From positions 691,465 through 755,464 of the forward strand of contig NZ_LT608315.1 in assembly GCF_900095825.1 (NCBI RefSeq): DNA of 64,000 bases, given 5' to 3'. Each line of letters opens with the position of its first letter. The first letter of the stretch is position 1. Positions 46,319 through 54,824 of the stretch are shown in pieces. This DNA is from Acidaminococcus massiliensis (GTDB lineage Bacteria > Bacillota > Negativicutes > Acidaminococcales > Acidaminococcaceae). Made by a program: the position numbers and the translations under genes. Below the pieces are notes generated by a model, which saw only the letters and a list, made by a program, of their open reading frames with translations, had not been told where the DNA came from and ran no database searches.

Positions 46319-47074
46319 ATGATTGGATACGGAATGGAGAAGAAAAGGGGTATCATCAGCGGGGGAACTTCGGGCATCGGTCTGGCGGCAGCCAGGCTGC
46401 TGGCTCAGGACGGAGCCACGGTGTGGCTGGTGGGCCGGGATCTGGAACGGGGCCAAAAGGCGGTGGAGAGCCTGGCCGGGCTGCCGGGGGAGGCCCGGTA
46501 TCTTCAGGGAGATGTAAGTACTGTGGAAGGCTGCCGGAAAATCGCCGCAGAGCTCCAGGCCCAGCATCAGGAACTGGATTTCCTGGTGAATAGCGCCGGG
46601 ATCTACCAGGAAAAGCCCTTCCAGGATGTGACGGAAGAGGAGTATCAGCAGCTGATGGACGTGAATGTGAAGGGGACCATTTTCCTTACCCAGGCTCTGC
46701 TGGATCTTTTTGCCCAGGATGGGCCTTCCATCGTGAACATCGCTTCTGACGCGGCTCTGGAAGGAAATTACGGCTGCTGTCTCTATGCGGCTTCCAAGGG
46801 GGCCGTGGTGGCCTTCACCAGATCTTTGGCCCTGGATCTGGCTCCCTGGATCCGGGTGAACTGCCTGTGCCCGGGAGATGTGGACACTCCCCTGGTGGAA
46901 AAACAGCTGGCGGAGGGAGGCTATTCCCGGGAATCCATGGCTTCTGTGTATCCCATGGGCCGGATCGGGAAGCCGGAAGAAGCAGCGCACATGATTTGTG
47001 CCATCCTATCCCCCCTCAATGGGTTCATGACCGGTGCCGTGGTCTCTGTGGACGGCGGCCTAACGGCTAAATAA
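46319..47074 (+). CDS. Short-chain dehydrogenase/reductase
   Basis: 251-residue classical SDR. The coenzyme motif is SGGTSGIGLAAARLL, then NSAGIYQ; the catalytic set is Asn in DVNVKGT, Ser in NIASDAAL, and Tyr/Lys in YAASKGAVV. The C-terminal VVSVDGGLTAK is the typical family ending. Start at 46319 behind GGGAGTCGGGAGT; an internal Met at 46334 is possible. Substrate is not identifiable. It is directly upstream of brnQ, 9 bp apart, likely one transcript. Confidence 0.88.
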   Translation: MIGYGMEKKRGIISGGTSGIGLAAARLLAQDGATVWLVGRDLERGQKAVESLAGLPGEARYLQGDVSTVEGCRKIAAELQAQHQELDFLVNSAGIYQEKPFQDVTEEEYQQLMDVNVKGTIFLTQALLDLFAQDGPSIVNIASDAALEGNYGCCLYAASKGAVVAFTRSLALDLAPWIRVNCLCPGDVDTPLVEKQLAEGGYSRESMASVYPMGRIGKPEEAAHMICAILSPLNGFMTGAVVSVDGGLTAK

Positions 47075-47083
47075 GGAGGGACC

Positions 47084-48427
47084 ATGGATCACAAACTTAC
47101 TTCTGCAGAATATCTTTTTGTGGGTTCCATGCTGTTCGGGATGCTCTTTGGAGCGGGGAACCTGATTTTTCCAGTGCACATGGGCCAATTGGCCGGCGCC
47201 CATTTCTGGAGTGCCAACATTGGCTTCATTTCCACCGGGGTGCTGATGCCCTTCCTGGCCTTGATTGCCTTCGGCCTTTCCGGCAGCGGCAGCCTGGAAG
47301 AACTGGCGGGGAATGTGCATCCCGTCTTTGCCCGGATCTTTACGGTGCTGCTGTATCTGACCATCGGGCCGGCCTTTGCCCTGCCCCGGACGGCCACCGT
47401 CTCTTACCAAATCGGGATCGTACCCTTTGTGGGGGAGAATCAGACTCTTTTCCTGGCTGGGTTCACCTTCTTGTTCATGGCCGCGGCTCTATTGTTTTCC
47501 CTGAAGCCTTCCAAGCTGGTGGTGTACATCGGGAAGTTCCTGAACCCGATTTTCCTGGCTTTCCTGGCCATCCTGGTGGCGGTGGCTCTGGTCCATCCCA
47601 TGGGCTCCATTGCCGGAAGCTTTCCCCAGGGCGCCTATGTGGAACACGCCTTCCTCACCGGGTTCAAGGAAGGGTATAACACCATGGACGTGCTGGCCAT
47701 GCTGGCCTTTTCCGTGGTGGTGATCAACACCCTGAAGGACCTGGGGGTCCGGGACGTGGAGAATATTTCCGTGGATCTGCTGAAGGTGGGGGTCATTGTG
47801 GTGTTCCTCATGTCCCTGATTTACACCCTGATCACCTGGCTGGGTACGTCCAGCCTGGGGCAGCTGGCGGTATCCGCCAACGGGGGGATTGCCCTGGCCC
47901 AGATCGCCCATGCTTATTTTGGTCCGGTGGGGGGCATGCTGCTGGCAGCCATCGTGACTTTTGCCTGTCTGAAAACGGCCATCGGCTTGATCACCGCCTG
48001 CGCCAATACCTTCCGGGAACTGTTCCCCGGCAGCCTGGGCTATAAAGCCTACTGTGTACTGTTCGCCGGGATCTCTTTCCTGATCGGGAATGTGGGGCTG
48101 ACCCAGATCATCGTGCTGGCCGTGCCCATCCTCATGTTCCTGTATCCCATGGCTATCACCCTGATCCTAGCTTCTTTTGCGTCCGCTCTCTTGGGGAAGG
48201 ACAGGAGGCTGTACCGGTGGCCCATGCTTCTGGCGGGGCTGGCGGCTTTTGGGGATGCTCTCAGTGTCCTGCCCAAGGGGCTGCAGGAGACCGGTCCGGT
48301 CCAGGCTTTGCTGGGCTGCTACCACCAGCTGCCCCTGTTTGCTCTGGGGATGAGCTGGCTGCTGCCCACCCTGGCGGCCGTGGCTGCTGCTGACGCTGCG
48401 GTGAAGCTCACTGGCACAAACCGGTGA
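47084..48427 (+). CDS. brnQ: Branched-chain amino acid transport protein (LIVCS family)
   Basis: 447-residue, 12-helix carrier of the branched-chain amino acid:cation symporter family, using Na+ or H+ to import Leu, Ile and Val. Motifs SMLFGMLFGAGNLIFPVHMG near residue 15 and ALPRTATVSYQIG near residue 100 are characteristic of BrnQ/BraB. The ATG follows AAGGAGGGACC. It has no T-box leader, unlike the BASS transporter gene at 59301. It may provide isoleucine and valine to the cell when ilv synthesis is off. Confidence 0.92.
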   Translation: MDHKLTSAEYLFVGSMLFGMLFGAGNLIFPVHMGQLAGAHFWSANIGFISTGVLMPFLALIAFGLSGSGSLEELAGNVHPVFARIFTVLLYLTIGPAFALPRTATVSYQIGIVPFVGENQTLFLAGFTFLFMAAALLFSLKPSKLVVYIGKFLNPIFLAFLAILVAVALVHPMGSIAGSFPQGAYVEHAFLTGFKEGYNTMDVLAMLAFSVVVINTLKDLGVRDVENISVDLLKVGVIVVFLMSLIYTLITWLGTSSLGQLAVSANGGIALAQIAHAYFGPVGGMLLAAIVTFACLKTAIGLITACANTFRELFPGSLGYKAYCVLFAGISFLIGNVGLTQIIVLAVPILMFLYPMAITLILASFASALLGKDRRLYRWPMLLAGLAAFGDALSVLPKGLQETGPVQALLGCYHQLPLFALGMSWLLPTLAAVAAADAAVKLTGTNR

Positions 48428-48431
48428 ATTT

Positions 48432-48460
48432 TTGCGAAAATGAAAGAAAAAGTGTATAAT
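48432..48460 (+). promoter_or_regulatory. Promoter of the outer-membrane protein gene
   Basis: TTGCGA (48432-48437), 17-bp spacer, TATAAT (48455-48460). Confidence 0.75.
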
Positions 48461-48504
48461 GAAAGAATGATGAATGTTTGAATCCATTGAAGGAGGGATT
48501 TCCC

Positions 48505-49113
48505 ATGAAAAAAATGATGATGGCCACTGCAGTGCTGAGCCTGCTGCCTTTGACCGTGGCCTGTGCTTCTCCCCTGGCCAAGATTGCTCCTGGCGCTGCA
48601 AAGATCGATGCCAACGTCACGGTGGGCAATACTCTCAAATGGAAACAGCACGGAGAAACCAAGGACTTCGGCGGGGATACCCGGTACCGGGTGGGCGGCA
48701 CCATCGGGATTGCCGACAACCTGGGTTTGGATTATCGGTATGCAGCCCATGAAGGGGACCATGATGCGTCTGCCCAATCCCATCAGGTAAGCCTGGTCTA
48801 CCAGTTCAATCCCTATCTCTATGGTTTTGGAGGCTATGTGCGGAACCGGCTGAAACAGCATGGCTACCATGACAACAACAGTGGGTATCAGGTAGGGGCC
48901 ATCGGCCGGCTGCCCATTACGGAAAAGACCACCGGCTGGGCCAAGTTCGGCGCTGGCAACAACATCACCCAGTACGAACTGGGGGTTGGCTACGCCTTCA
49001 CTGACAACTGGGAAGCCAACGTATCTTACAATGACAGCAAGTACAAAGATTTCAAGGGAGACATCGATGCCAAGACCCATGAAGTGAATGTGGGGGTATC
49101 GTACAAGTTTTAA
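48505..49113 (+). CDS. Small outer-membrane beta-barrel protein
   Basis: 202-residue protein with a signal peptide (MKKMMMATAVLSLLPLTVACA, cleavage probably after ACA) and alternating beta-strand pattern consistent with an 8-stranded OmpA/OmpW-like barrel. The final residues VGVSYKF end in Phe, the usual signal for the BAM complex. Asn-, Tyr- and Gly-rich strands such as NLGLDYRYAAH and QYELGVGYAF support this. It shows that the organism has an outer membrane. Start at 48505 behind GAAGGAGGG; an in-frame codon at 48478 precedes the box. Its terminator is interrupted by an IS. Confidence 0.82.
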   Translation: MKKMMMATAVLSLLPLTVACASPLAKIAPGAAKIDANVTVGNTLKWKQHGETKDFGGDTRYRVGGTIGIADNLGLDYRYAAHEGDHDASAQSHQVSLVYQFNPYLYGFGGYVRNRLKQHGYHDNNSGYQVGAIGRLPITEKTTGWAKFGAGNNITQYELGVGYAFTDNWEANVSYNDSKYKDFKGDIDAKTHEVNVGVSYKF

Positions 49114-49134
49114 AAAAAGGGGGGGCGTATGAGC
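49114..49134 (+). terminator. Left half of a terminator split by the IS
   Basis: A7-G7 here and GCCCCC-TTTTTT at 50674-50685 would form a typical hairpin if joined. The stop codon of the barrel gene directly precedes it, and the LuxR gene ends at the other half. Confidence 0.6.
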
Positions 49135-49184
49135 TGACCCCCAATTGTTAGACCAAAAATCTAACAATTGGGGGTCAGTTTTTT
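49134..49184 (+). terminator. Terminator hairpin built from the IS left end
   Basis: A perfect inverted repeat of about 19 bp (49134-49152 with 49160-49178) includes the IS terminal repeat and is followed by TTTTTT. The orfA start codon comes directly after the T-run. It should block read-through from outside promoters. Confidence 0.75.
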
Positions 49185-49763
49185 ATGGCAAAACACAGCT
49201 ATGAATTTAAGAAAAAAATAGTACTGGAATATTTGAACAGTGACGAAGGGTGTATTTCTATTTCACGTAAATATGGGATGGCGAGTAGCAGCCAGCTGCT
49301 AAAGTGGGTTGCTGCTTACAAGGCATTTGGTGATGATGGACTGAAAAGATCCCGCTCTCAAAAAATATACTCTTTCAAAGAAAAACTTTCTGTGGTAGAG
49401 TCTTACTTAACAAATGAAATCTCATATCAGGAACTAGCAATTCAAGTAGGGATCAACAACCCATCAATGATTGCCAGATGGGTCAATGAATTTAGAATTG
49501 CGGGACCAGATGCTTTACGGTCACATAAAAAAGGCAGGAAGAGAACTTTGAACAAATCTCAAACCAAAAAAACAGATACCCAGGTTCAGCAGCCGATGGT
49601 CGACATCAGTGTGGAACATGTCAAGGAGTTAGAGGATGAAAATCTTAAACTCCGTATAGAGAATGCTTTTTTAAAAGAACTGAGGAGACTGCGTTTAGAG
49701 GACGAAGCAAAAATGAGAGAGTTGCGAAAATCATCTCCAGTCTCCGAAGATCATTCAAATTGA
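49185..49763 (+). CDS. IS3-family OrfA
   Basis: 192-residue DNA-binding protein of the transposase pair. It has two helix-turn-helix segments (SYEFKKKIVLEYLNSDEGCISI... and YSFKEKLSVVESYLTNEISYQELAIQVGI...), then a linker and a coiled coil (VKELEDENLKLRIENAFLKELRRLR) that serves dimerisation. The start at 49185 lacks a visible ribosome site because it follows a terminator T-run. The slippery heptamer T TTA AAA at 49670-49676 lies inside its coiled-coil codons and would give OrfAB by -1 frameshifting. AT-rich relative to neighbours. Confidence 0.92.
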   Translation: MAKHSYEFKKKIVLEYLNSDEGCISISRKYGMASSSQLLKWVAAYKAFGDDGLKRSRSQKIYSFKEKLSVVESYLTNEISYQELAIQVGINNPSMIARWVNEFRIAGPDALRSHKKGRKRTLNKSQTKKTDTQVQQPMVDISVEHVKELEDENLKLRIENAFLKELRRLRLEDEAKMRELRKSSPVSEDHSN

Positions 49764-50605
49764 AAGACCTTCTCTCCTATACTCAAATGCCCAAAGCGAC
49801 CTATATGTACTGGCAGAAACGGTTTGACCGCGTGAATCCAGACCAGGAAGTAGAGGACAAAATACAGGAAATCCGCAGCCAGCATAAAGATTATGGATAT
49901 CGGCGCATGACCGGTGAGCTGAAGAATCAAGGGATTTGCGTGAACAAGAAGAAAGTTCAACGTATCATGCAGAAACTGAGCCTTCAGGTAACATCCTTTA
50001 CCCGGAAAAGCCGTAAATACAGTTCCTATAAGGGTAAGGTAGGGACCATTGCTCCGAATAGAATACATCGTCGTTTTGAGACGAATATCCCACATCAGAA
50101 GATTACGACCGATACTTCAGAATTCAAATATTATGAAGTAGATACACAGGGACATCTGACCCTGCACAAGCTTTATCTGGATCCTTTCCTGGACATGTTC
50201 GATGATGAAATCATCAGCTATGGAATAGCCAAACGTCCTTCGGCTGAAAGCATACTGGAAGCTCAAGCTGAAGCAATCGAAATTACTGCTGATTGTCCAT
50301 ATCGAAGAACGTTTCACTCCGATCAGGGCTGGGCATACCAAATGAAGGCCTATACCAGGAAACTAAAAAAAGAACGAATTTTTCAGAGCATGTCTCGAAA
50401 GGGTAACTGTCATGATAACGCTGTAATGGAAAACTTTTTCGGCTTAATGAAACAGGAAATGTATTATGGAGTGATCTACTACAGCTACGAAGAACTAAAA
50501 GCCGCTATCGAACGATACATCAAATACTATAACGAACAAAGGATCAAGGAAAAACTGGGCTGGAAAAGTCCTGTTCAATACAGGCTTTCTTTGCTGGCAG
50601 CATAA
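49760..50605 (+). CDS. IS3-family OrfB (DDE transposase), normally made as OrfAB
   Basis: 281 residues from a TTG at 49760; the frame is in fact open from about 49640, so the real product is the frameshift fusion. The HTH_21-type N-terminus and rve integrase core are visible. The DDE residues are Asp in TTDTSEF, Asp in HSDQGWAYQ and Glu in AVMENFFG, all intact, so the element may still transpose. The end NEQRIKEKLGWKSPVQYR is the family signature. OrfA overlaps by only a few codons as listed but by more than 100 nt in the open frame. Confidence 0.92.
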   Translation: MKDLLSYTQMPKATYMYWQKRFDRVNPDQEVEDKIQEIRSQHKDYGYRRMTGELKNQGICVNKKKVQRIMQKLSLQVTSFTRKSRKYSSYKGKVGTIAPNRIHRRFETNIPHQKITTDTSEFKYYEVDTQGHLTLHKLYLDPFLDMFDDEIISYGIAKRPSAESILEAQAEAIEITADCPYRRTFHSDQGWAYQMKAYTRKLKKERIFQSMSRKGNCHDNAVMENFFGLMKQEMYYGVIYYSYEELKAAIERYIKYYNEQRIKEKLGWKSPVQYRLSLLAA

Positions 50606-50613
50606 AAAAGTAA

Positions 50614-50640
50614 CGAGACAGTAAAAACCATCTCGTTACT
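50614..50640 (-). terminator. Hairpin near the IS right end
   Basis: AGTAACGAGA and TCTCGTTACT are inverted repeats just inside the right end. On the minus strand they are followed by TTTTTTATG, so the hairpin may stop antisense transcription from the LuxR side. Confidence 0.55.
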
Positions 50641-50684
50641 AAGGTCTAACTTTTTGGGGTCACATCACGTAATGCCCCCTTTTT

Positions 50685-52943
50685 TCACATTTTCTCCACT
50701 GCGTGGAGCAGCTGGGTCCTGTTCTTCACCTGGAAACGGTGATAGAGCAGGCTCAGCTGTTTTTTTATGGTGATTTCTGCCACATTCAGCTCCTGGGCGA
50801 TTTCCTTGTTGGTCCGGCCTTCTTTCACCCGTTGGATCACCAGTTTTTCCCGGGCACTGAAGACTTCTTCCTTCAAAGGACGGCCTTTTGCAGGGGTGAG
50901 GGAATAGGACTGGACCACCTGCAGGAAATCGGCGAATTCCGGCTGTTGGACGGCTTTCACCAGCATGGGACCCAGCAGGGACTGGTGCTCCACAAAGGGC
51001 AGGTACAGTTTGTCTTCCAGGGCTTCTGCTAGGGTGGACCGGAGCAGGGCGGCCGCTTCTTCGCCAAGGCCCGTATGTTCCAGGGCCGCAATCTGGACAA
51101 TGGCGTCGTAGCACCGGCACATCTGGGAAGAAGTGGGAGATGGGACGGCATCCTGGGGACGGGTGGACAGGAGCAGTAGCTGGTATCTGCCCATGGTCAG
51201 CTGGAGACGGTGCCGGGTGGACTGGCGCATCCCTTGGAGGGAAGGATAATCCGGCAGGCTGTTCATCCGTTCCAGATGTTTTTCCAGGCTGGGAGAAGGC
51301 TGTTCCAACAGGCTTTGGACGAAAATCCCTACCAGGTCCAGGTCTGTCCGGGTCAGAGGGTCTGTAATCAGCTGGGACAGCTTCCGGTAATGCTTTTTCC
51401 AGCCCAGGAACTGTTCCTGGTCCTGCCGGATCAGGGCGATCCGAGGCACCAGGAACAGGGCGATGATGGCCCGCTGCTGTTCATCCAGGGTCTGGCAGGG
51501 AGCATCCAGAAAAGCTTGGAGCACTTCTTCGGCAGTGGAAAGCTCCCCCTGGAGATAGGCCAGCTCTGCCGCCACGGCGGAACGCCACAGGGGACCGCTG
51601 ACGCCCTGGAGGGTTTCTCCGCAGCCGTCATAGAGGGCCTGGAGCTGGCGGGTGTTCCGGGCCAGGCTGCCGGCCCGGCGGTAGTACAGCACCAGTTGTC
51701 CGGAGACACCCCGGTGGATGCCCTGGAAATAATCCCGGGGCAGCCGGATATGGTGCTGCCGGCAATAGGCGAAGAACTGCCGGAAGGCCGGCTCCAGGGC
51801 GTCCAGGTCCGGCAGGCTGTCCAGGGCTGTGAGGAAAAGGATCCTGGCTTGGTCTTCCGGGGTATAGGCCCAGTCATCGGGCAGGGAAGCCAGCAGGATT
51901 TCCCGTTCTTCCCGGGCGGTCTGGGGAGACTGGAGCAGGTTCAAGGCCAGGAGGATCAGGGCGCAGCCGGCAAAATGTCGGGCCTTCTCTTCCGGAGGGC
52001 ATTTTCGGAGCAGCTGGATCAGCAGGGAGGAGGGCTGCTGGTATAAAATGGCAAGGCCCGCCCGTTCCACTGCCTGGAGGGCCTGGGGCCAGGCTTTTCC
52101 CTTGAGGGCCAGGGCAAAGGCCTGGGCAAAATCCCCGCTGTGGAGCTGCCACCGGGTGGCTCGGATATAGGCTTTTTTCTGCCAGCTCCAGGATTCTTCC
52201 TGGAATTGGCCCTGGAGATATTCCTGGAACACCGGATGGAAGGCAAAGGTCCCTTGGGAAGGCTCATAGGCCAGGAAGGGGCTGCGCTTCCAGTGTTCTT
52301 CCAGCCGGGCCAGAGTGTCTGGGTGAGGGCAGATGAATTCCGCCTGGGCCCGGGAAAAACGGGGGAACAGGGAAAGGGTCAGGCATACCTGCTGTTCTTC
52401 CCGGGAAAGGGGCTGGAACAGCTTACGGATCAGCTGGTACATCAGCTCCTTGTCCTGGGGCGTGAACAGGACTGGATCGGCGGTCTTCAGCTTCCGGAAA
52501 TTCCGGATGCCCTGGCTGATGGCAAACAGTTCATTTTCCCGGACGGCTTCGTAAGCCATGGAATGGTTCAGATAAGCGATCTCCCAATCTCCCGCCTGGT
52601 TTTTCCGGAAACAGAAGGCACAGCGCTGGTAAGCCTGGAGATACATCTTGTAAGAGGGATCTGTTTCTACCAAGGAACAGATTTGGACCAGCCACAGTCC
52701 GTCTCCCAGGGACCGGACTAGCGTCCGCTCCTGGCTTTGCCGGCAGGGAATCAGCTGGTCTTGTCCTTTCTCAAAGATGGCTGTCACCGCAGTCCGGCCT
52801 TTTGCCCGCATTTCTTGGCCGACACCCAGCCAAATCACATCTGGAGCCAGATGTGCCAGGAGAGGACCTAGGTTTGTTTCTTCAAAATAGGCGTGGAGGA
52901 TGGTACGGCCCAAATGGAGCAGTTCGTCTTTCACAGCTGCCAT
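50685..52943 (-). CDS. LuxR-family regulator with NTF2-like N-terminal domain
   Basis: 752-residue transcription factor. Residues 1-145 look like a SnoaL/NTF2-like fold (LLAHLAPDVIWLGVGQEMRAKGRTAV, DWEIAYLNHSMAY), a domain often used to bind small molecules. Residues about 165-270 match the winged helix that follows the ATPase in MalT-type proteins, and about 280-640 are TPR-like helical repeats. The C-terminal LuxR HTH is at about 685-745 (FSAREKLVIQRVKEGRTNKEIAQELNVAEITIKKQLSLLYHRFQV). The P-loop ATPase of MalT is absent. The start follows AAAAAGGAGGAAATTCC. Ligand and target genes are unknown. Confidence 0.8.
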   Translation of the reverse strand: MAAVKDELLHLGRTILHAYFEETNLGPLLAHLAPDVIWLGVGQEMRAKGRTAVTAIFEKGQDQLIPCRQSQERTLVRSLGDGLWLVQICSLVETDPSYKMYLQAYQRCAFCFRKNQAGDWEIAYLNHSMAYEAVRENELFAISQGIRNFRKLKTADPVLFTPQDKELMYQLIRKLFQPLSREEQQVCLTLSLFPRFSRAQAEFICPHPDTLARLEEHWKRSPFLAYEPSQGTFAFHPVFQEYLQGQFQEESWSWQKKAYIRATRWQLHSGDFAQAFALALKGKAWPQALQAVERAGLAILYQQPSSLLIQLLRKCPPEEKARHFAGCALILLALNLLQSPQTAREEREILLASLPDDWAYTPEDQARILFLTALDSLPDLDALEPAFRQFFAYCRQHHIRLPRDYFQGIHRGVSGQLVLYYRRAGSLARNTRQLQALYDGCGETLQGVSGPLWRSAVAAELAYLQGELSTAEEVLQAFLDAPCQTLDEQQRAIIALFLVPRIALIRQDQEQFLGWKKHYRKLSQLITDPLTRTDLDLVGIFVQSLLEQPSPSLEKHLERMNSLPDYPSLQGMRQSTRHRLQLTMGRYQLLLLSTRPQDAVPSPTSSQMCRCYDAIVQIAALEHTGLGEEAAALLRSTLAEALEDKLYLPFVEHQSLLGPMLVKAVQQPEFADFLQVVQSYSLTPAKGRPLKEEVFSAREKLVIQRVKEGRTNKEIAQELNVAEITIKKQLSLLYHRFQVKNRTQLLHAVEKM

Positions 52944-53015
52944 GGAATTTCCTCCTTTTTGATGGATATAGAGAAAAGTCCCTGGAGTACAGGGACAGAA
53001 AAAATGTTATTGATT

Positions 53016-53045
53016 ATTATAAGCGAAAAAAATTGGGGTTGTCCA
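53016..53045 (-). promoter_or_regulatory. Promoter of the LuxR-type gene
   Basis: Minus strand: TGGACA (53040-53045), 18-bp spacer, TATAAT (53016-53021). The leader has a short hairpin GTCCCTG/CAGGGAC at 52978-52996. Confidence 0.6.
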
Positions 53046-53075
53046 GATTCCTTGTGGGGAAAAAGAGTCTCTATC

Positions 53076-53104
53076 TTGCTTCCTTTCCCTTCAGTTGTTA
53101 TAAT
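53076..53104 (+). promoter_or_regulatory. Promoter of the tRNA gene
   Basis: TTGCTT (53076-53081), 17-bp spacer, TATAAT (53099-53104), 11 bp before the tRNA. Confidence 0.75.
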
Positions 53105-53115
53105 AATCTTGTTAT

Positions 53116-53192
53116 GCGGTTGTAGCTCAGTTGGATAGAGCATCTGCCTCCTAAGCAGAGGGTCGCGCGTTCGACTCGCGCCAATCGCACCA
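53116..53192 (+). tRNA. tRNA-Arg (anticodon CCT)
   Basis: A complete 77-nt cloverleaf with encoded CCA. The acceptor stem is GCGGTTG with CAATCGC (one G-U pair), the anticodon stem TCTGC/GCAGA frames the loop CTCCTAA with anticodon CCT, and the T-arm is GCGCG-TTCGACT-CGCGC. It reads AGG codons. Confidence 0.97.
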
Positions 53193-53199
53193 GAAAATC

Positions 53200-53237
53200 A
53201 AAGGGACTGTTGCTTGGGCAACAGTCCCTTTTTTTGG
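53200..53237 (+). terminator. Terminator after tRNA-Arg
   Basis: AAAGGGACTGTTGC and GCAACAGTCCCTTT pair around a short loop, followed by a T-run. The core sequence is the same as in several other terminators of the window. Confidence 0.92.
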
Positions 53238-53260
53238 GTCGCGGGCTTGTTGGTATAACC

Positions 53261-53367
53261 TCAAAATCCGATTTTGCGGATTCCAACCGATTTTGTCTTA
53301 CCGTCCTATAGAAAAAGAACAAAGGACTTAAACGTCCAGGCCCGTGACTCTAGGTCCGTGACCTGGC
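53261..53367. repeat. Intergenic palindrome and degenerate GTGAC repeats
   Basis: An AATCCG/CGGATT hairpin (53265-53282) is followed at 53339-53367 by near-repeats CCCGTGACTCTAGGTCCGTGACC. The latter resembles the short repeats at 20776 and 30450 in style. No gene is seen between the tRNA and aspA. Confidence 0.45.
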
Positions 53368-53384
53368 TGCCAGAGGCAGCCTTC

Positions 53385-54788
53385 TTATCTCGCCACCGGC
53401 GTGGTCATCTTGTAGGGATCCAGGACCTGTTCCAGCTGCTTGTCAGAGAGATAGTGCTGCTGCCGGGCCAGTTCCACCACCGGGATGTTCTTGGCCAGGG
53501 ATTCCTTGGCCAGCTTGGCCGCCTTCACATATCCGATGTAGGGGCTCAGGGCCGTGACGATCCCGGCACTCATCTTCAGCAGATGCTGGCAGTGTTCTTT
53601 GTTGGCAGTGATGCCTTCCACACAGTTGATCCGCAGGGTATCCGCTGCTTCCCGGAGGATATCGATGCTCTGGAACAGGGAATAGAAGATCACCGGCTCA
53701 AAGGCGTTCAGTTCCAGCTGGCCGGCTTCTACCGCCATGGCCACACAGGTGTCATTGCCGACGATCCGGAATGCCACCTGGCTGACTACTTCCGGGATCA
53801 CCGGGTTGACTTTGCCGGGCATGATGGAAGAGCCATTCTGTTTGGCCGGGAGGGTGATCTCTTCCAGCCCGGTCCGAGGGCCGGAAGACATGAGCCGCAG
53901 GTCATTGGAAATCTTGGAAAGGGCGATGGCACAGTCTTTCAGGCTGCCGGAAACCGAGGCGAAGCTGTCGATGTTCTGGGTGGCGTCGATCAAGTCCGCT
54001 GCCTGGGTAAAAGAAAAGCCGGTCAGCTGAGAAAGATCTGCTGCAATATGGTGGGAATAGGAGGGGTCTGCATTGACTCCGGTGCCGATGGCTGTACCGC
54101 CCATATTGATTTCTGTCATTTCTCTGGCTGCCGACTGGATCCGTCTGAGCCCCCGGTCCATGGCCGTGGCATAGGCTTTGAATTCCTGGCCCAAACGGAT
54201 GGGGACTGCATCCTGGAGCTGGGTCCGGCCCATTTTCAGGATGGAATCGAATTCTACGCCTTTCCGGGCAAAAGCCTCTTTCAGGGCTTTCAAGCTTTTG
54301 TAAAGATCTTCCAACAGGAAAAGTACCGTCAGTTTTCCGGCGGTAGGGATCACATCGTTGGTGGATTGGCCCCGGTTCACATCATCATTGGGATGGATCA
54401 GGGTATAATCGCCTTTTTTGCCTCCCAAAATCTCGATGGCGATGTTAGCAATCACTTCATTGGCATTCATGTTGAGAGAGGTACCGGCTCCGCCTTGGAT
54501 GGGGTCCAGGATGAACTGGTCCAAGTGTTTCCCTTCCAGGAGCTGATCGCAGGCTGCCATGATGGCGTCTGCTGCAGCAGGCTGCAATGTGCCAGCCCGC
54601 CGATTGGCCATCGCACAGGCTTTCTTGATGTAAGCCAGGCTTCTGATCATGGTCGGATGAGTGGATTGCCCGGTAATATGGAAATTTTCATGAGCACGCA
54701 GAGACTGCACTCCATAATAGGCGTCCCCGGGGACGTATTTCTTACCGATGGAATCACTTTCCAAACGTTCGAATTTTTGCTGACTCAT
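53385..54788 (-). CDS. aspA: Aspartate ammonia-lyase
   Basis: 467-residue homotetrameric enzyme that splits L-aspartate to fumarate and ammonia. The catalytic flexible loop GSSIMPGKVNP is complete (Ser as general base) with the substrate motif GGAGTSLNMNANEVIAN and GRTQLQDAVP. Arg and Lys near the N-terminus (SIGKKYVPGDAYYG) are in the AspA rather than the fumarase version. The start lies behind GGAGGAAATAGGC. Monocistronic. In a fermenting anaerobe this supplies fumarate as an electron acceptor, or nitrogen from aspartate. Confidence 0.93.
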   Translation of the reverse strand: MSQQKFERLESDSIGKKYVPGDAYYGVQSLRAHENFHITGQSTHPTMIRSLAYIKKACAMANRRAGTLQPAAADAIMAACDQLLEGKHLDQFILDPIQGGAGTSLNMNANEVIANIAIEILGGKKGDYTLIHPNDDVNRGQSTNDVIPTAGKLTVLFLLEDLYKSLKALKEAFARKGVEFDSILKMGRTQLQDAVPIRLGQEFKAYATAMDRGLRRIQSAAREMTEINMGGTAIGTGVNADPSYSHHIAADLSQLTGFSFTQAADLIDATQNIDSFASVSGSLKDCAIALSKISNDLRLMSSGPRTGLEEITLPAKQNGSSIMPGKVNPVIPEVVSQVAFRIVGNDTCVAMAVEAGQLELNAFEPVIFYSLFQSIDILREAADTLRINCVEGITANKEHCQHLLKMSAGIVTALSPYIGYVKAAKLAKESLAKNIPVVELARQQHYLSDKQLEQVLDPYKMTTPVAR

Positions 54789-54824
54789 TGCCTATTTCCT
54801 CCTTGGAAATCATTTTATGGTCCT

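Larger units (their letters stand above)
49135..50662 (+). mobile_element. IS3-family insertion sequence (IS150-like), 1528 bp
   Basis: Ends are imperfect 20-bp inverted repeats, TGACCCCCAATTGTTAGACC at the left (49135-49154) and its related copy at the right (50643-50662), each beginning TGACCCC. It encodes orfA and orfB in the frame relation typical of IS3, with a TTTAAAA slippery heptamer. Base composition is clearly lower in GC than in the host genes, a sign of recent transfer. No clear target-site duplication is visible. Confidence 0.93.

Noticed and set aside
49131-50666. Target-site duplication around the IS
   Set aside because: The 3-4 bases on both sides (GAGC and CATC) do not match.
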